Of a DNA stretch of 64,000 bases, positions 55,431 to 64,000 are shown one piece after another. The notes below the pieces were generated by a model. It did no database searches and was not told where the DNA came from. It worked only from the letters and a program-made list of their open reading frames with translations. Positions within the stretch are counted from its first letter, which is position 1, and each line of letters opens with the position of its first letter. The stretch covers positions 4,368,399 through 4,432,398 of the forward strand of contig NZ_CP030118.1 of assembly GCF_006968745.1 (NCBI RefSeq), given 5' to 3'. The DNA comes from Brasilonema sennae CENA114 (lineage in GTDB: Bacteria > Cyanobacteriota > Cyanobacteriia > Cyanobacteriales > Nostocaceae). Position numbers and translations under genes: made by a program.

Positions 55431-55841
55431 ATGAATAATAGTAAGCATTCTGATGTAGAAATAGAAATTTTACTTTTGGGAAAATGGCGTTTTAATACGT
55501 CTTCGGAAAAAGTCACTATTGAATTTAAAGATGATATGACTTATGAACAAACCAAGATTCAAACATTCCTTTTCTCTAAACCTAAAGAACTTCTAACAGG
55601 TAATAAATTTACTGGGGTATGGTACGTGAATCAAAAAAAATTGTATTTAAATGTTAGAAGTATGCCAAAATCATATTTGAATTTAAGAATACCACTAGCT
55701 TTTAAAATTTATATAGCAGATATAGTAGCCACTTTAGGTTCTGTGTTTATGCCAGAAATTTATGAAATTATGAGAATTAATAGTTCTAAATTTTTAATAA
55801 TGGATAAAGAGGAATCAATTATTGGCACAAAAATAAAATAG
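55431..55841 (+). CDS. small hypothetical protein, lipocalin-like pattern
   Basis: A 136-residue protein. ATG 55431 is preferred because GAGG (55421-55424) precedes it at normal spacing; the in-frame TTG 55419 is less likely. The sequence alternates polar and hydrophobic residues as in a small beta-barrel: LLGKWRFNTSSEKVTIEFKDD, TGVWYVNQKKLYLNV, FLIMDKEESIIGTKI. The GKW...FKDD...W pattern recalls lipocalin-like or DUF-type calycin proteins of cyanobacteria, but I cannot name a family. A hydrophobic patch (FKIYIADIVATLGSVFM) interrupts the strands. It follows the GUN4 gene by 73 bp in the same direction and may be co-transcribed with it. Confidence 0.65.
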   Translation: MNNSKHSDVEIEILLLGKWRFNTSSEKVTIEFKDDMTYEQTKIQTFLFSKPKELLTGNKFTGVWYVNQKKLYLNVRSMPKSYLNLRIPLAFKIYIADIVATLGSVFMPEIYEIMRINSSKFLIMDKEESIIGTKIK

Positions 55842-55915
55842 TAATTGCAAGGAAGTTAACCGATAATCTTTTTGAGGTTATCCCCATCAGTTTTGGACTC
55901 AACTACTTTTTATAC

Positions 55916-55985
55916 TAGACCTCTCCAAAAATGGCTATGAAACCTTTACCGCGCTTGCACTAAAAATCATTTTTGGAGAGGTCTA
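55916..55985. mobile_element. MITE-like palindromic element, copy 2
   Basis: A 70-bp element with perfect terminal repeats TAGACCTCTCC and GGAGAGGTCTA, in the 350-bp gap between two convergent genes. It matches the reverse complement of 45097-45167. It is itself flanked by CAACTACTTT (55900-55909) and AAAGTAGTTG (55993-56002), making a larger palindrome that might act as a bidirectional terminator. The rest of the gap (55842-56191) holds a short open stretch ending LVGYSPKTAVPTMKL (stop 56107) that I do not recognise. Confidence 0.82.
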
Positions 55986-56191
55986 CTGGGAGAAAGTAGT
56001 TGATTGTTTATCTGTGGAGTTTAGACTTTCGTTCGCTGCAGACAAAGATGTTCTTGCAAAATTGGTGGGATACTCCCCAAAGACAGCTGTACCAACGATG
56101 AAACTGTGATTGTCATGTTTGTGAAAAAGTAAGTTAAAAACCTTGTGGCTTTAGCATACTATTTCACGATCGGGCCTGAGCCAAAACTTGG

Positions 56192-59100
56192 CTAAAACCG
56201 TGTCTCATAATCAACTTGCAAACGACTGTCACTGTCGCTTGAGAAACTAGTTGAACCTCGCACAAGAACATCATCATTGACTCGATAGATAACGTTATAA
56301 CGGAAAGATTCATCGGCTAAGAAAACCCGTGATAGGGAAACAGAGAAATTCTTACTTAAATCAAATACACCTTCTGCTGTCAAGCCGAGAACTGATTCAT
56401 TTTTGCTCTGCTTGGAAACAGAGGTAGGAGAGATACGAAATTCACTAAAGCCGATCGCCTGTCCGATCGCAGTAATACTTCCTTGTAAGCTACCAAATAT
56501 AGTAGAACCAGCGAGGGTCGCAATTCCAGTTGTTGCGTCTGATTGAGCGAAGCTATTAATAACAGAACCGCCTAATAGGGAAATAATTTCTCCCTCACTG
56601 CGGTTCGGTTCGCTAGTTAATTCTAGATTACCAGCTGACAATCGACTCGCTGGTCCTGTTGCTCTGGCGCGAACGCGAATGGTACGTAAAGTTCCAGGCT
56701 TATCTTCATCATCATCACTAATACTAATTTCGCTAGAAAAAGGAGAACTCAAAATGCGACTACCTCTTCCCCCTGATGTCTCCGATACAATTGCCACAAG
56801 CCGCACATCTAAGTCGGGGTCGAGTTTTCCACTGGGCGTAAACTCCGCAGTCTGTTCATAACCTCGTTCTAAGGTAAACTTAGTTGTAAATAAGTTAAAT
56901 TGTCCTCCCGTCAGACGAATAACTCCTTGAGGACGAGGTTCGGCTAATGAACCATTGATAGTCAGATCACCTTTTGCATCAAAGCTGAGTATAGAAGGAC
57001 TCAGTTGACCTCCTGGTACAAAGCCGCCGAGTATAGGCTGAGTGGAGACACGAACATCTTTATCTAGAACAAGCTGTAAATTATTAAACGTTATAGGTAA
57101 ATTTGGTGGAGTGGCACTGGCTGCGGTGTTACCTTGTGTATTTTCTGGTTCAAGACCATATGTTGTTGTTGGACTATCAGGTGTTGTAGCTTGTCCCGTT
57201 TGTGTTTGTTGGATGGTGAAAGTCTTTATTGCATTATCGGTTGTCTTTTTTGTACCTGATGGTTTTGTACTCGCTGTATTCGATTGTCCAATCACAACTT
57301 GACCATCACTTAGGGTAATTTTTCCACCAACATTAGGAGATAGTGCTGTTCCACCAATGACAACATCACCAGTGACACCCCCTTCATACAACCCTTGAAG
57401 CTTGAAATTCAGATTGTTCACCGATACAGTCAGAGGATTTGTTGCAGCTTGCTGCTGTGCTGCTTGATTTGCAAAAATGGGCAGAATTCCCGCAGCAGTC
57501 ACGTTACCTTTATTGTATTGCCCTTGAAGACCTTCAACCAATAGTGTGTCGCCATTAAATTGCAGCGTTCCTGTTACATTTGTCAAGGGTTCGGTTAAGG
57601 CTTGAGCTTCAATTGTCGCATTATCGACTCTGGCGACTCCGTTAATAATTGGCTGCTTTAAAGTTCCTTGAATATCTACATTAACTTCCCCTAGACCATC
57701 CACCCAACTGACTTGTTGATTGGTAAACAAGTTTAACAGAGCTAATCCTTCATTCTGCACTTTGGCGTTGATCCTGATTTGATCGCTATCTGGTTGAACT
57801 GAAGCGAAGGGCAAAGCAAAAGGTATGTTTCCTGTAAGATTAACAGGTTCTGTCCCAGTTAACAACAAGGTACTACCAAAATTCAAACGAGCATTGCCAT
57901 AGTTGAAATTTAATTGCCCTGTTTGCACTGGCTGTTGATTTATAGTACCATCCACCAGTGTCAATTCTCCGATCGCGCTGGGGTCTTTTGAATTACCACC
58001 CAATGTAGCGACAGCACTCACATTCCCTGTAACATCAACTGGTAATTTGTCTATGAAAGGCTGTGCAAGTGATAAAGGTAAATTTGTCACGCGCACCTGT
58101 CCGGACAGTTGTTCTGTTCCTAACTGCCCGGAATAAGCTACAAGTCCTGGATTCAAGTCCACACTCAAGGGTAATAGTGTCACAATACCATTTGCAAAAG
58201 TGCCTCTGGCTATGACATCTTTTATTGAGTACTCACCCCATTTCCAGTTATTGCCCTCAAAATTAAAGCTAGCATTCAACCCTGACTGTAAAGAACCAGC
58301 AACTTCAATTCCTCCACTAAGAGTACCTTGTAATTCTGCTAGTGTGGGCAAAGTTGTTGGTTGATTTTGCTGTTGTTGCTGTTGTGCAACTGGGGTGGGA
58401 ATTTTTGAGAAAAACTCTAGCTGTGTGAGCAAATCTGCATCTGGCAAACTAACAGGCTTTGTTTGCAAAACTCCTGAACCCGCCAATTGTGGACCTTGCA
58501 ACCCTCCACCAAAATCCCCAAAGTCAAAAACTTTGAATGCTTCTAAGAGTCTTTGGATTTTCGTTTGGTCAAAGTTAGCTTGGAGTTTAAATTGAGGGTT
58601 GTTTCCTGTTTGCACATTTCCACTCAGGGCAATGCTGCTATCTCCGATTTGCAATTGACCATTTGTTAAGCTAGCAGCACCATTAGCATAACTGATGTTA
58701 CCTCGAAATTCATCTGCTGTGACTCGACCAACGCGAGGTTCGGCGATCGCCACATCTCCCGCCGCGCTATAGTTATTAAGATTAACCGTTAAATTGGCAG
58801 ATGCTTGTCCTGCTAGAGGTTTTAACGTATTGTTAGGAATGAATCCCTCAGCAAGAGCTATAGGAAAACTTCGCACATTAACGAGCAAGTTGTCTCCCTC
58901 TGTTCTACCAGTTGCAACTGCCTCACCACGTTTGAATAAAAATGAAGTTGGGCGATTGTTCGGACTAATATCAACTGCAACTTGGTCTTGCCTACCTGCC
59001 AGTCGCAATTGTCCTCCTTGTCCTCCCTGATATCTTACGTTTCCAGCTAAAGTCGGGTCAAACGCTAAACCATTGACATTTAAATTTTCCAACCGGATGT

Positions 59101-62080
59101 TTCCACCAAGCAATGGTGCACTTGGAGTACCTGTGACTCGTCCTGTAAAATCAAGTTGTCCTTTCAGCGCTATCTTACCAGGAAGATTACCGCTCGCTTT
59201 CTGGAGATTGTAATTCCGCGCTTGGACATTGAGATTGAAACCAGTCACTTGAGGTGTACCCGTTTCTGGTACTTGAACAGCAACAACACCGTTAGCACTC
59301 AATCCGGGAGAAGTTGCGCGTTGAAGAATAATCTGTTGTCCATTCCACTGAACTTGTGCTGTGATTGGTTGTGCAAGCAGCGATAACCCTTGTGATAAGC
59401 CGACTTGTCCTGCAACTCGAATATTTGAAAGCGCAAAAGATTCAGTTGTTCCTGCTAACTGTAAGTTGCTATTAAGTCGTCCTTGCAGTTGTTGGGAGAA
59501 ACGGTTGAGTTGAACTTGAGAAATATTAGCAGCTGCTTGCCAGCGACCATTATCAAGATTAATATTTCTGACGTTAACCGTACCTCCTGCCACACCACTG
59601 AGGTTTGCTTGTCCAGAAGCTTGAATCGTTGATGGTTGAAAGGAAGCTGTGGTTCCCGATAAATTCAATTGACTGTTTAAGACTCCCTTTTGAAGCTGGG
59701 GTGGTACCTGTGCAAAACGGTTTAATTGAATTTGTTGTGCATTAACAAAAGCTTGCCAGCGACCGTTATCAAGATTAATATTTCTGACGTTAACCGTACC
59801 TCCTGCCACACCACTGAGGTTTGCTTGTCCAGAAGCTCGAATCGTTGACGGTTGAAAGGAAGCGGTGGTTCCCGATAAATTCAACTCACTGCTTAAGACT
59901 CCCCCTTGAAGCTGGGGTGGTACCTGTGCAAAACGACTCAATTGAATTTGCTGTGCATTAACAAAAGCTTGCCAGCGACCTTGTGTTAGCTGACCTCTCG
60001 CCCTAATTGTACTACCTGCCACTTTCGCAACAGCATCTCGCAAGACAATACTATTACCCTGTTGATTTACAACAACTTGCCCAGTGGTGGGATAAGTGGC
60101 TGTGGGTGCTTGCACCTGTGCGACTGTTTGGAGATTGCCAAGTGAACCAAAAGTCCTAGCGTTTGCTGATATATTACCAATGGTAAAATTGGGTGAAGCT
60201 TTGTAAGCTTTGGCTATGGCATCACCTGGTAAATTTTGAGCTAGGACATTTAACGAAACTCTGCCTTTTGGTGCCAACTCAACTTGACCGTTTGCTGTAA
60301 TTTTGCCTCCGATTTCTGGCGTGGCTTCAACGCTGGCAATATTGACTTGTAACGGCTGCTTACCAAGTGAACCAGAACCAAGAGAACCAGAGACTTTGGC
60401 GTTGGCGGATATACCACCAATATTGAAGGGAACTGAAACGCCATAACCTTGGGCGATCGCATTTCCTGGTAAATTTTGAGCTAGAACATTTAACGAAACG
60501 TTACCTTGAGGGACAAGTTGAACTTGACCGTTTGCGGTGACTTGTCCTCCGGCTGGTGGCGTCACTTGAACGCTGGCAATATCAAGCACCAAAGGTTGTT
60601 TACCACCGCTTGGTGAACCAGAAATTGCAGCTTTCGCTGATACATTACCAATAGTTGTGGGGGGAGTAAAGCCGTACGAAGTTGCCAGTGCATCTGCTGA
60701 AATCCCTTCAGCTTGAATGTTAAATTTCGCTCCACCTTGTTGGGGATTAGCTGCGAGTGGAATTTCACCGCCACCTGTAATTTGTCCACCTGTTGCAGGA
60801 ATTATCTGCAGGTTAGAAACGGCAAGAGTAGATGCAGTTTGAGATACACTCAGACGAAAGCCAGTGCTAATAGTCTTAAATACAACGCGGTCAACTTGAA
60901 TGGGTTTTGTGTTGCTTGCTGTTCCGCTCAAAATTGGCTGTTGAATTGATCCTTGCAACTGAATGTTTGATTGTATTTCTCCAGCAACCGGAACGGGTAA
61001 ATTCACTTTCAGCGAATCGAGAACATTTTTCGCACTAACCGGCTTTACCTGAGCTGAAATGTTGAAACCTGTTTGAGTATTGAGAGATCCATTGACCAAA
61101 GTCGGAACTTTGCCATAGTTCGTGCTGAGATTTTCTAGAGTAATTGTCTGCCCTTGGAAGGTTAATTTGCCATTGGAATTGATAAACTTTTGGGGAACCT
61201 TTTGAACTTGAGCCGTGACTTGATTCGCAACAGCCGTTCCATTAATCGCTATTTCCTGCTTATTGGGTTGTTGCTGATCCGGCTGTAATTGTACCGTTAA
61301 GTCAGCACCCACACGACCTGCTTCCAAAACAATTGGTAACTCAATTAATCGACTAACATCAGATGCTAGAAAATTCTGCGTTTGTACCTTGAGGTTCGTT
61401 TGTTGTGATTTCAGTCGTGTGTCTCCGCTTATTTTAACTGTCCCTCCGCTGGTTGGTTGAGCACCAATGTCATAGGTAACTCCTTCATTTTTCGGCAAAA
61501 ATCGAGCAGTTCCACTCACTTGATCTAAAGCAACTGAACCTTTGGGTGTATTTGGTGTTGATTTTGGCACTAACACCACATCCCCATTCTGAATTTTTAG
61601 TGTCTGCAACTCAGTTTGAATAACACTTTTTCCTTCTCCTGTCTTAATTTGAGTTGTCACCCAACGCCCTTGCTTATCTTGTTCAAGGTAGACATTAGGT
61701 TGAACTAAAGTGACATTTAACCCCAATGTCCGTTTGAAGATAACTTCCAAGGGGGAGAACTCTACTTCCACAGCTTTTGCTGCAACGGTGTCTGGATCTG
61801 TGGGAGTTGCTGGTATTGAAAGCGAGCCAAATCTCAGGCTAGAAAGGGAAAATCGCTCAACTGCTCCTATTTTCACTGGTCTTCCAACCAGTTGCTGAAG
61901 ATTTTTTTCTACTAATGGTGCCAAATCTTTATACACATAGTTCCTCGCCCACAAAACACCACCTGCAATTCCAGCTAATAAAATCACTCCGAAAACAATA
62001 CTAGTACGTCCTAACAGAAGGAGCCACAAACGACGATTCTTAGGCTCTTGTTCATTTTCTGAATTTGGAGAGCGCGTCAT
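56192..62080 (-). CDS. tamB: TamB-like translocation/assembly module protein (DUF490)
   Basis: A 1962-residue protein with one N-terminal transmembrane anchor (LWLLLLGRTSIVFGVILLAG, about residues 18-45) and a very long periplasmic part of repeated short beta strands, ending in the conserved TamB C-terminal domain (FNLFTTKFTLERGYEQTAEF, GSTSFSSDSDSRLQVDYETRF). The terminal Phe is typical of proteins facing an outer-membrane beta-barrel partner. By family knowledge TamB-like proteins bridge the envelope and carry lipids or assist outer-membrane protein assembly. It contains a near-identical 72-residue tandem duplication (coding 59541-59972) and a Gln run (QQQQQQNQP). Start ATG 62080. Transcribed convergently with the apt side; probably housekeeping and outside the cluster. 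Confidence 0.9.
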   Translation of the reverse strand: MTRSPNSENEQEPKNRRLWLLLLGRTSIVFGVILLAGIAGGVLWARNYVYKDLAPLVEKNLQQLVGRPVKIGAVERFSLSSLRFGSLSIPATPTDPDTVAAKAVEVEFSPLEVIFKRTLGLNVTLVQPNVYLEQDKQGRWVTTQIKTGEGKSVIQTELQTLKIQNGDVVLVPKSTPNTPKGSVALDQVSGTARFLPKNEGVTYDIGAQPTSGGTVKISGDTRLKSQQTNLKVQTQNFLASDVSRLIELPIVLEAGRVGADLTVQLQPDQQQPNKQEIAINGTAVANQVTAQVQKVPQKFINSNGKLTFQGQTITLENLSTNYGKVPTLVNGSLNTQTGFNISAQVKPVSAKNVLDSLKVNLPVPVAGEIQSNIQLQGSIQQPILSGTASNTKPIQVDRVVFKTISTGFRLSVSQTASTLAVSNLQIIPATGGQITGGGEIPLAANPQQGGAKFNIQAEGISADALATSYGFTPPTTIGNVSAKAAISGSPSGGKQPLVLDIASVQVTPPAGGQVTANGQVQLVPQGNVSLNVLAQNLPGNAIAQGYGVSVPFNIGGISANAKVSGSLGSGSLGKQPLQVNIASVEATPEIGGKITANGQVELAPKGRVSLNVLAQNLPGDAIAKAYKASPNFTIGNISANARTFGSLGNLQTVAQVQAPTATYPTTGQVVVNQQGNSIVLRDAVAKVAGSTIRARGQLTQGRWQAFVNAQQIQLSRFAQVPPQLQGGVLSSELNLSGTTASFQPSTIRASGQANLSGVAGGTVNVRNINLDNGRWQAFVNAQQIQLNRFAQVPPQLQKGVLNSQLNLSGTTASFQPSTIQASGQANLSGVAGGTVNVRNINLDNGRWQAAANISQVQLNRFSQQLQGRLNSNLQLAGTTESFALSNIRVAGQVGLSQGLSLLAQPITAQVQWNGQQIILQRATSPGLSANGVVAVQVPETGTPQVTGFNLNVQARNYNLQKASGNLPGKIALKGQLDFTGRVTGTPSAPLLGGNIRLENLNVNGLAFDPTLAGNVRYQGGQGGQLRLAGRQDQVAVDISPNNRPTSFLFKRGEAVATGRTEGDNLLVNVRSFPIALAEGFIPNNTLKPLAGQASANLTVNLNNYSAAGDVAIAEPRVGRVTADEFRGNISYANGAASLTNGQLQIGDSSIALSGNVQTGNNPQFKLQANFDQTKIQRLLEAFKVFDFGDFGGGLQGPQLAGSGVLQTKPVSLPDADLLTQLEFFSKIPTPVAQQQQQQNQPTTLPTLAELQGTLSGGIEVAGSLQSGLNASFNFEGNNWKWGEYSIKDVIARGTFANGIVTLLPLSVDLNPGLVAYSGQLGTEQLSGQVRVTNLPLSLAQPFIDKLPVDVTGNVSAVATLGGNSKDPSAIGELTLVDGTINQQPVQTGQLNFNYGNARLNFGSTLLLTGTEPVNLTGNIPFALPFASVQPDSDQIRINAKVQNEGLALLNLFTNQQVSWVDGLGEVNVDIQGTLKQPIINGVARVDNATIEAQALTEPLTNVTGTLQFNGDTLLVEGLQGQYNKGNVTAAGILPIFANQAAQQQAATNPLTVSVNNLNFKLQGLYEGGVTGDVVIGGTALSPNVGGKITLSDGQVVIGQSNTASTKPSGTKKTTDNAIKTFTIQQTQTGQATTPDSPTTTYGLEPENTQGNTAASATPPNLPITFNNLQLVLDKDVRVSTQPILGGFVPGGQLSPSILSFDAKGDLTINGSLAEPRPQGVIRLTGGQFNLFTTKFTLERGYEQTAEFTPSGKLDPDLDVRLVAIVSETSGGRGSRILSSPFSSEISISDDDEDKPGTLRTIRVRARATGPASRLSAGNLELTSEPNRSEGEIISLLGGSVINSFAQSDATTGIATLAGSTIFGSLQGSITAIGQAIGFSEFRISPTSVSKQSKNESVLGLTAEGVFDLSKNFSVSLSRVFLADESFRYNVIYRVNDDVLVRGSTSFSSDSDSRLQVDYETRF
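59541..59972 (-). repeat. 216-bp tandem duplication inside tamB
   Basis: Two adjacent 216-bp units (59541-59756 and 59757-59972) encode 72-residue segments that begin GRWQAFVNAQQIQL or a close variant and run through VNVRNINLDN. They differ at only a few positions. The length is a multiple of three, so the frame is kept. Confidence 0.88.
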
Positions 62081-62917
62081 ACTCGTTACCAGTATTGTTA
62101 GTTAAAGTGGGTAATTAAATTAGCAATTTACAGTTTCTCAGGCTGAGTCAAATAAGTTTAAATTGGTTTTCAAACAATACAAAATTATGTTACTGGAAAT
62201 TGTCATGTTTGGTGGAACTACTTTTTGTGAATTTTGATCAACGTGACTGCTCCACTGTAATTGCATCATCAATACTGAAAACGACTATAGCGAGAAAATA
62301 GGGTAAGATGCTGTAATCTTCGTGGAGAAATTAAAGTTATGATCACAAATCTGACTACAGAAGTATTTTTGCAACTATCAAAAGGAATAATTAAGCGAAG
62401 ACACGTATAAATTGCATATTTTCTAGTGATCACCGTCATGATTAACAATCAATAAACAAGTTTATTTTGAACACACTACTCAACAGTTATCAGTTATCAG
62501 TTGTCAAGTTTTATTGTGATTTTTAATACAAAAATTAATGATATGCCTGATACAAATGATTTTTTTACAATTATTTACCCCCGCCAGATAAATTTCTGCT
62601 TTCGGTGCTGGCTATTTGTATTAACCTTAAAGTGAACGGTATTAAGGGAGTCAGAGTCTCTCACTTCTAAAACCGGTGTGTTTCAGTTGGCGTACAAATC
62701 TCGTTATGTAACCTTGATAACTGCGTAGGTAGCTGGTCACTCATTTAATGCTCCTTACTTGTTGTTGTTTTAGTTTGACTCTGGACTTTGTCGGAAGTGA
62801 TCAAACTTTAGCCACCTATCCAAAAAATGATTTAGATGTTAAGATTTTTTGTCAAGCTCAATCTTATGAGTATAAATACTACAATCTTGTAATTCCATGA
62901 ATTAAGGGTATGCATCT
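62081..62917. promoter_or_regulatory. divergent spacer between tamB and receiver gene
   Basis: An 837-bp AT-rich spacer with no convincing gene. It should contain the promoters of tamB (leftward) and of the receiver gene (rightward), but no box is clear enough to call. A short direct repeat (CAGTTATCAGTTATCAG) lies at about 62483. A 23-codon frame at 62340-62411 has only a weak ribosome site. Confidence 0.5.
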
Positions 62918-63292
62918 ATGCAATCATCTGGGCGTCGTCGAATATTAGTAGTGGACGATTGTGAACTCAATCTGGCTTTGCTTCAAACTGCTTTAGAAGA
63001 AGAGGGCTACGACGTTGATACAGCCAACAATGGGAATATAGCTTTAGCAAAAATAGAGGCTTCGCCACCTGATTTAGTTTTGTCAGATGTGATCATGCCT
63101 AAAATGAACGGTTATGAGTTAGCCCGATGTATCCGCCAAAATGAGAAGTTACCTTTCATTCCTATTTTGCTGATTACAGGTACTCAACAGATGAGTAGTA
63201 TGCAAGAGTTAGATATATGGTTTGATGATTTTATCCGTAAGCCCATCAATTTGGATAGATTGCTTGCACGCATTCAGGCGTGTTGGAACTAA
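62918..63292 (+). CDS. stand-alone response regulator receiver protein
   Basis: A 124-residue CheY-like receiver without an output domain. It has the acidic pair Asp13-Asp14 (ILVVDDCELN), the phospho-acceptor Asp57 (LVLSDVIMPKMNGYE), Thr in LLITGT and the conserved Lys in FIRKPIN. It would be phosphorylated by a histidine kinase and signal through protein contact. No kinase gene is in the window, so its pathway is unknown. It is divergent from tamB and convergent with recR. ATG 62918 has AAGGG about 10 nt upstream. Confidence 0.93.
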   Translation: MQSSGRRRILVVDDCELNLALLQTALEEEGYDVDTANNGNIALAKIEASPPDLVLSDVIMPKMNGYELARCIRQNEKLPFIPILLITGTQQMSSMQELDIWFDDFIRKPINLDRLLARIQACWN

Positions 63293-63457
63293 ATCAGAGA
63301 AAAAGCGGTCAGCCATCTTGATGTGACCACGTTTTGGTCAATGCTGAGAAAATGAGGATTTGAGTTATCACCGTTCCCCAAGCGCTTTTGTATTCATAAC
63401 GCTAGAAGGGGCTTTGATGAGCTCAAAGAGGGCATCACAACGAATGTTTTTAACAGG

Positions 63458-64000
63458 TTAATAATCTAACTCTCTTCGACCTTCCAAAGCTCTTGCCAAA
63501 GTCACCTCATCGGCGTACTCCAAATCCCCACCCACAGGTAAACCAAAAGCAATCCGCGTCACTTTGGTAAATGGCTTTAGTAATTGACCAACGTACAGTG
63601 TTGTTGTTTCACCTTCCACACTTGGACTAATTGCCAAAATCACTTCTTGAGGCTTGTGCTGACTCACCCTTCGCACCAAAGCTTGGATAGTCAACTGTTC
63701 TGGACCAATGCCCTCAATTGGAGAAATCACCCCACCTAAGACATGATACTTGCCTTTGAACTCACGGGTTTTTTCCAAGGCAATCAGGTCACGGGAATCT
63801 GCTATCACACACAGAGTCGTGTTGTCACGGTTTGGGTTGCGGCAAATTTCACAAACTGGTTCAGCAGATAGGTGAAAACAAACAGAACACAAACCGACTT
63901 GTTTTTTTGCCTCAATCAAAGCTTGCGCCAGAGCCTCAACTTCTGCTTCTGGTCGCTTTAAAATATGTAATGCCAGACGCTGGGCAGTTTTAGGACCGAC
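63458..64000 (-). CDS. recR: recombination mediator RecR, 5' part beyond window
   Basis: The C-terminal 180 residues of RecR; the frame is open through the right edge, where VGPKTAQRLALHILKRP (the helix-hairpin-helix part) is still readable. Features are the zinc-finger Cys cluster CSVCFHLSAEPVCEIC, the Toprim domain (LCVIADSRDLIALEKT, YHVLGGVISPIEGIGP) and the conserved end GLPVGGDLEYADEVTLARALEGRREL. RecR acts with RecO to load RecA at single-stranded gaps. An internal ATG at 63919 is not the true start. Housekeeping gene marking the end of the accessory region. Confidence 0.95.
   Translation of the reverse strand, partial: VGPKTAQRLALHILKRPEAEVEALAQALIEAKKQVGLCSVCFHLSAEPVCEICRNPNRDNTTLCVIADSRDLIALEKTREFKGKYHVLGGVISPIEGIGPEQLTIQALVRRVSQHKPQEVILAISPSVEGETTTLYVGQLLKPFTKVTRIAFGLPVGGDLEYADEVTLARALEGRRELDY

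Noticed and set aside
55985..56110. Possible transposase or gene fragment ending LVGYSPKTAVPTMKL
   Set aside because: About 35 codons with no start or recognisable domain; could be a relic but cannot be assigned.
62340..62411. 23-codon frame between tamB and the receiver gene
   Set aside because: Weak ribosome site, no recognisable features; chance frames of this size are common in AT-rich spacers.

Overview
The window looks like chromosomal DNA of a filamentous, Nostocales-type cyanobacterium. It has a moderately AT-rich composition, many GCGATCGC (HIP1) octamers, GC-rich interspersed palindromes, a GUN4-domain protein, a cyanobacterial-type TamB and large NRPS genes. No rRNA, tRNA or CRISPR array was seen.

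Left arm (1-11934, minus strand): a second, incomplete NRPS operon. In transcription order it encodes a loading protein (alpha-keto-acid-type adenylation domain, ketoreductase, carrier), a C-A-T protein with an aliphatic-type pocket (DAFFLGVTF), and a protein with a serine-type pocket (DVWHISLID) that runs off the left edge. The genes overlap or nearly touch. TubC-type docking domains at two N-termini face acidic tails on the upstream proteins. The product is probably a peptide starting with an alpha-hydroxy acid; its identity cannot be read from this window.

Centre (13039-19173, plus strand): a LamG-patatin lipase, a small Gly/Ala-rich membrane protein, and hphB plus a fused hphCD for side-chain homologation of Phe/Tyr. 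Three relics sit around these genes: an hphCD 3' end, an NRPS starter 5' end, and an hphA 3' end that still overlaps the hphB start. They record loss or relocation of hphA, whose intact copy is now at 45223.

Right arm (19336-53567, plus strand): a full anabaenopeptin-type cluster. There are two alternative bimodular starters (A-T-C-A-T-E), then AptB (C-A-T), an AvtA-like aminotransferase, AptC (C-A-T-C-A-NMT-T), HphA, AptD (C-A-T-TE) and an SbmA/BacA-like ABC exporter. The layout predicts a ureido-linked hexapeptide: exocyclic residue-CO-[D-Lys, Val/Ile, Hph/Hty, an N-methyl residue, Phe]. The two starters have very different first pockets (acidic DVEDIGAIE versus aliphatic DAFFLGVTF) but nearly the same C-terminal docking helix. 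One downstream assembly line could therefore make two congener families.

Right flank (53568-64000): a small IS6-like inverted-repeat element, a coiled-coil/GUN4 protein, a small beta-rich hypothetical, a MITE-like palindrome (second copy at 45097), tamB, a stand-alone receiver protein and the 3' part of recR. Short palindromic repeats have repeatedly inserted in frame into the NRPS genes, and a cluster of such repeats fills the hphA-aptD gap.
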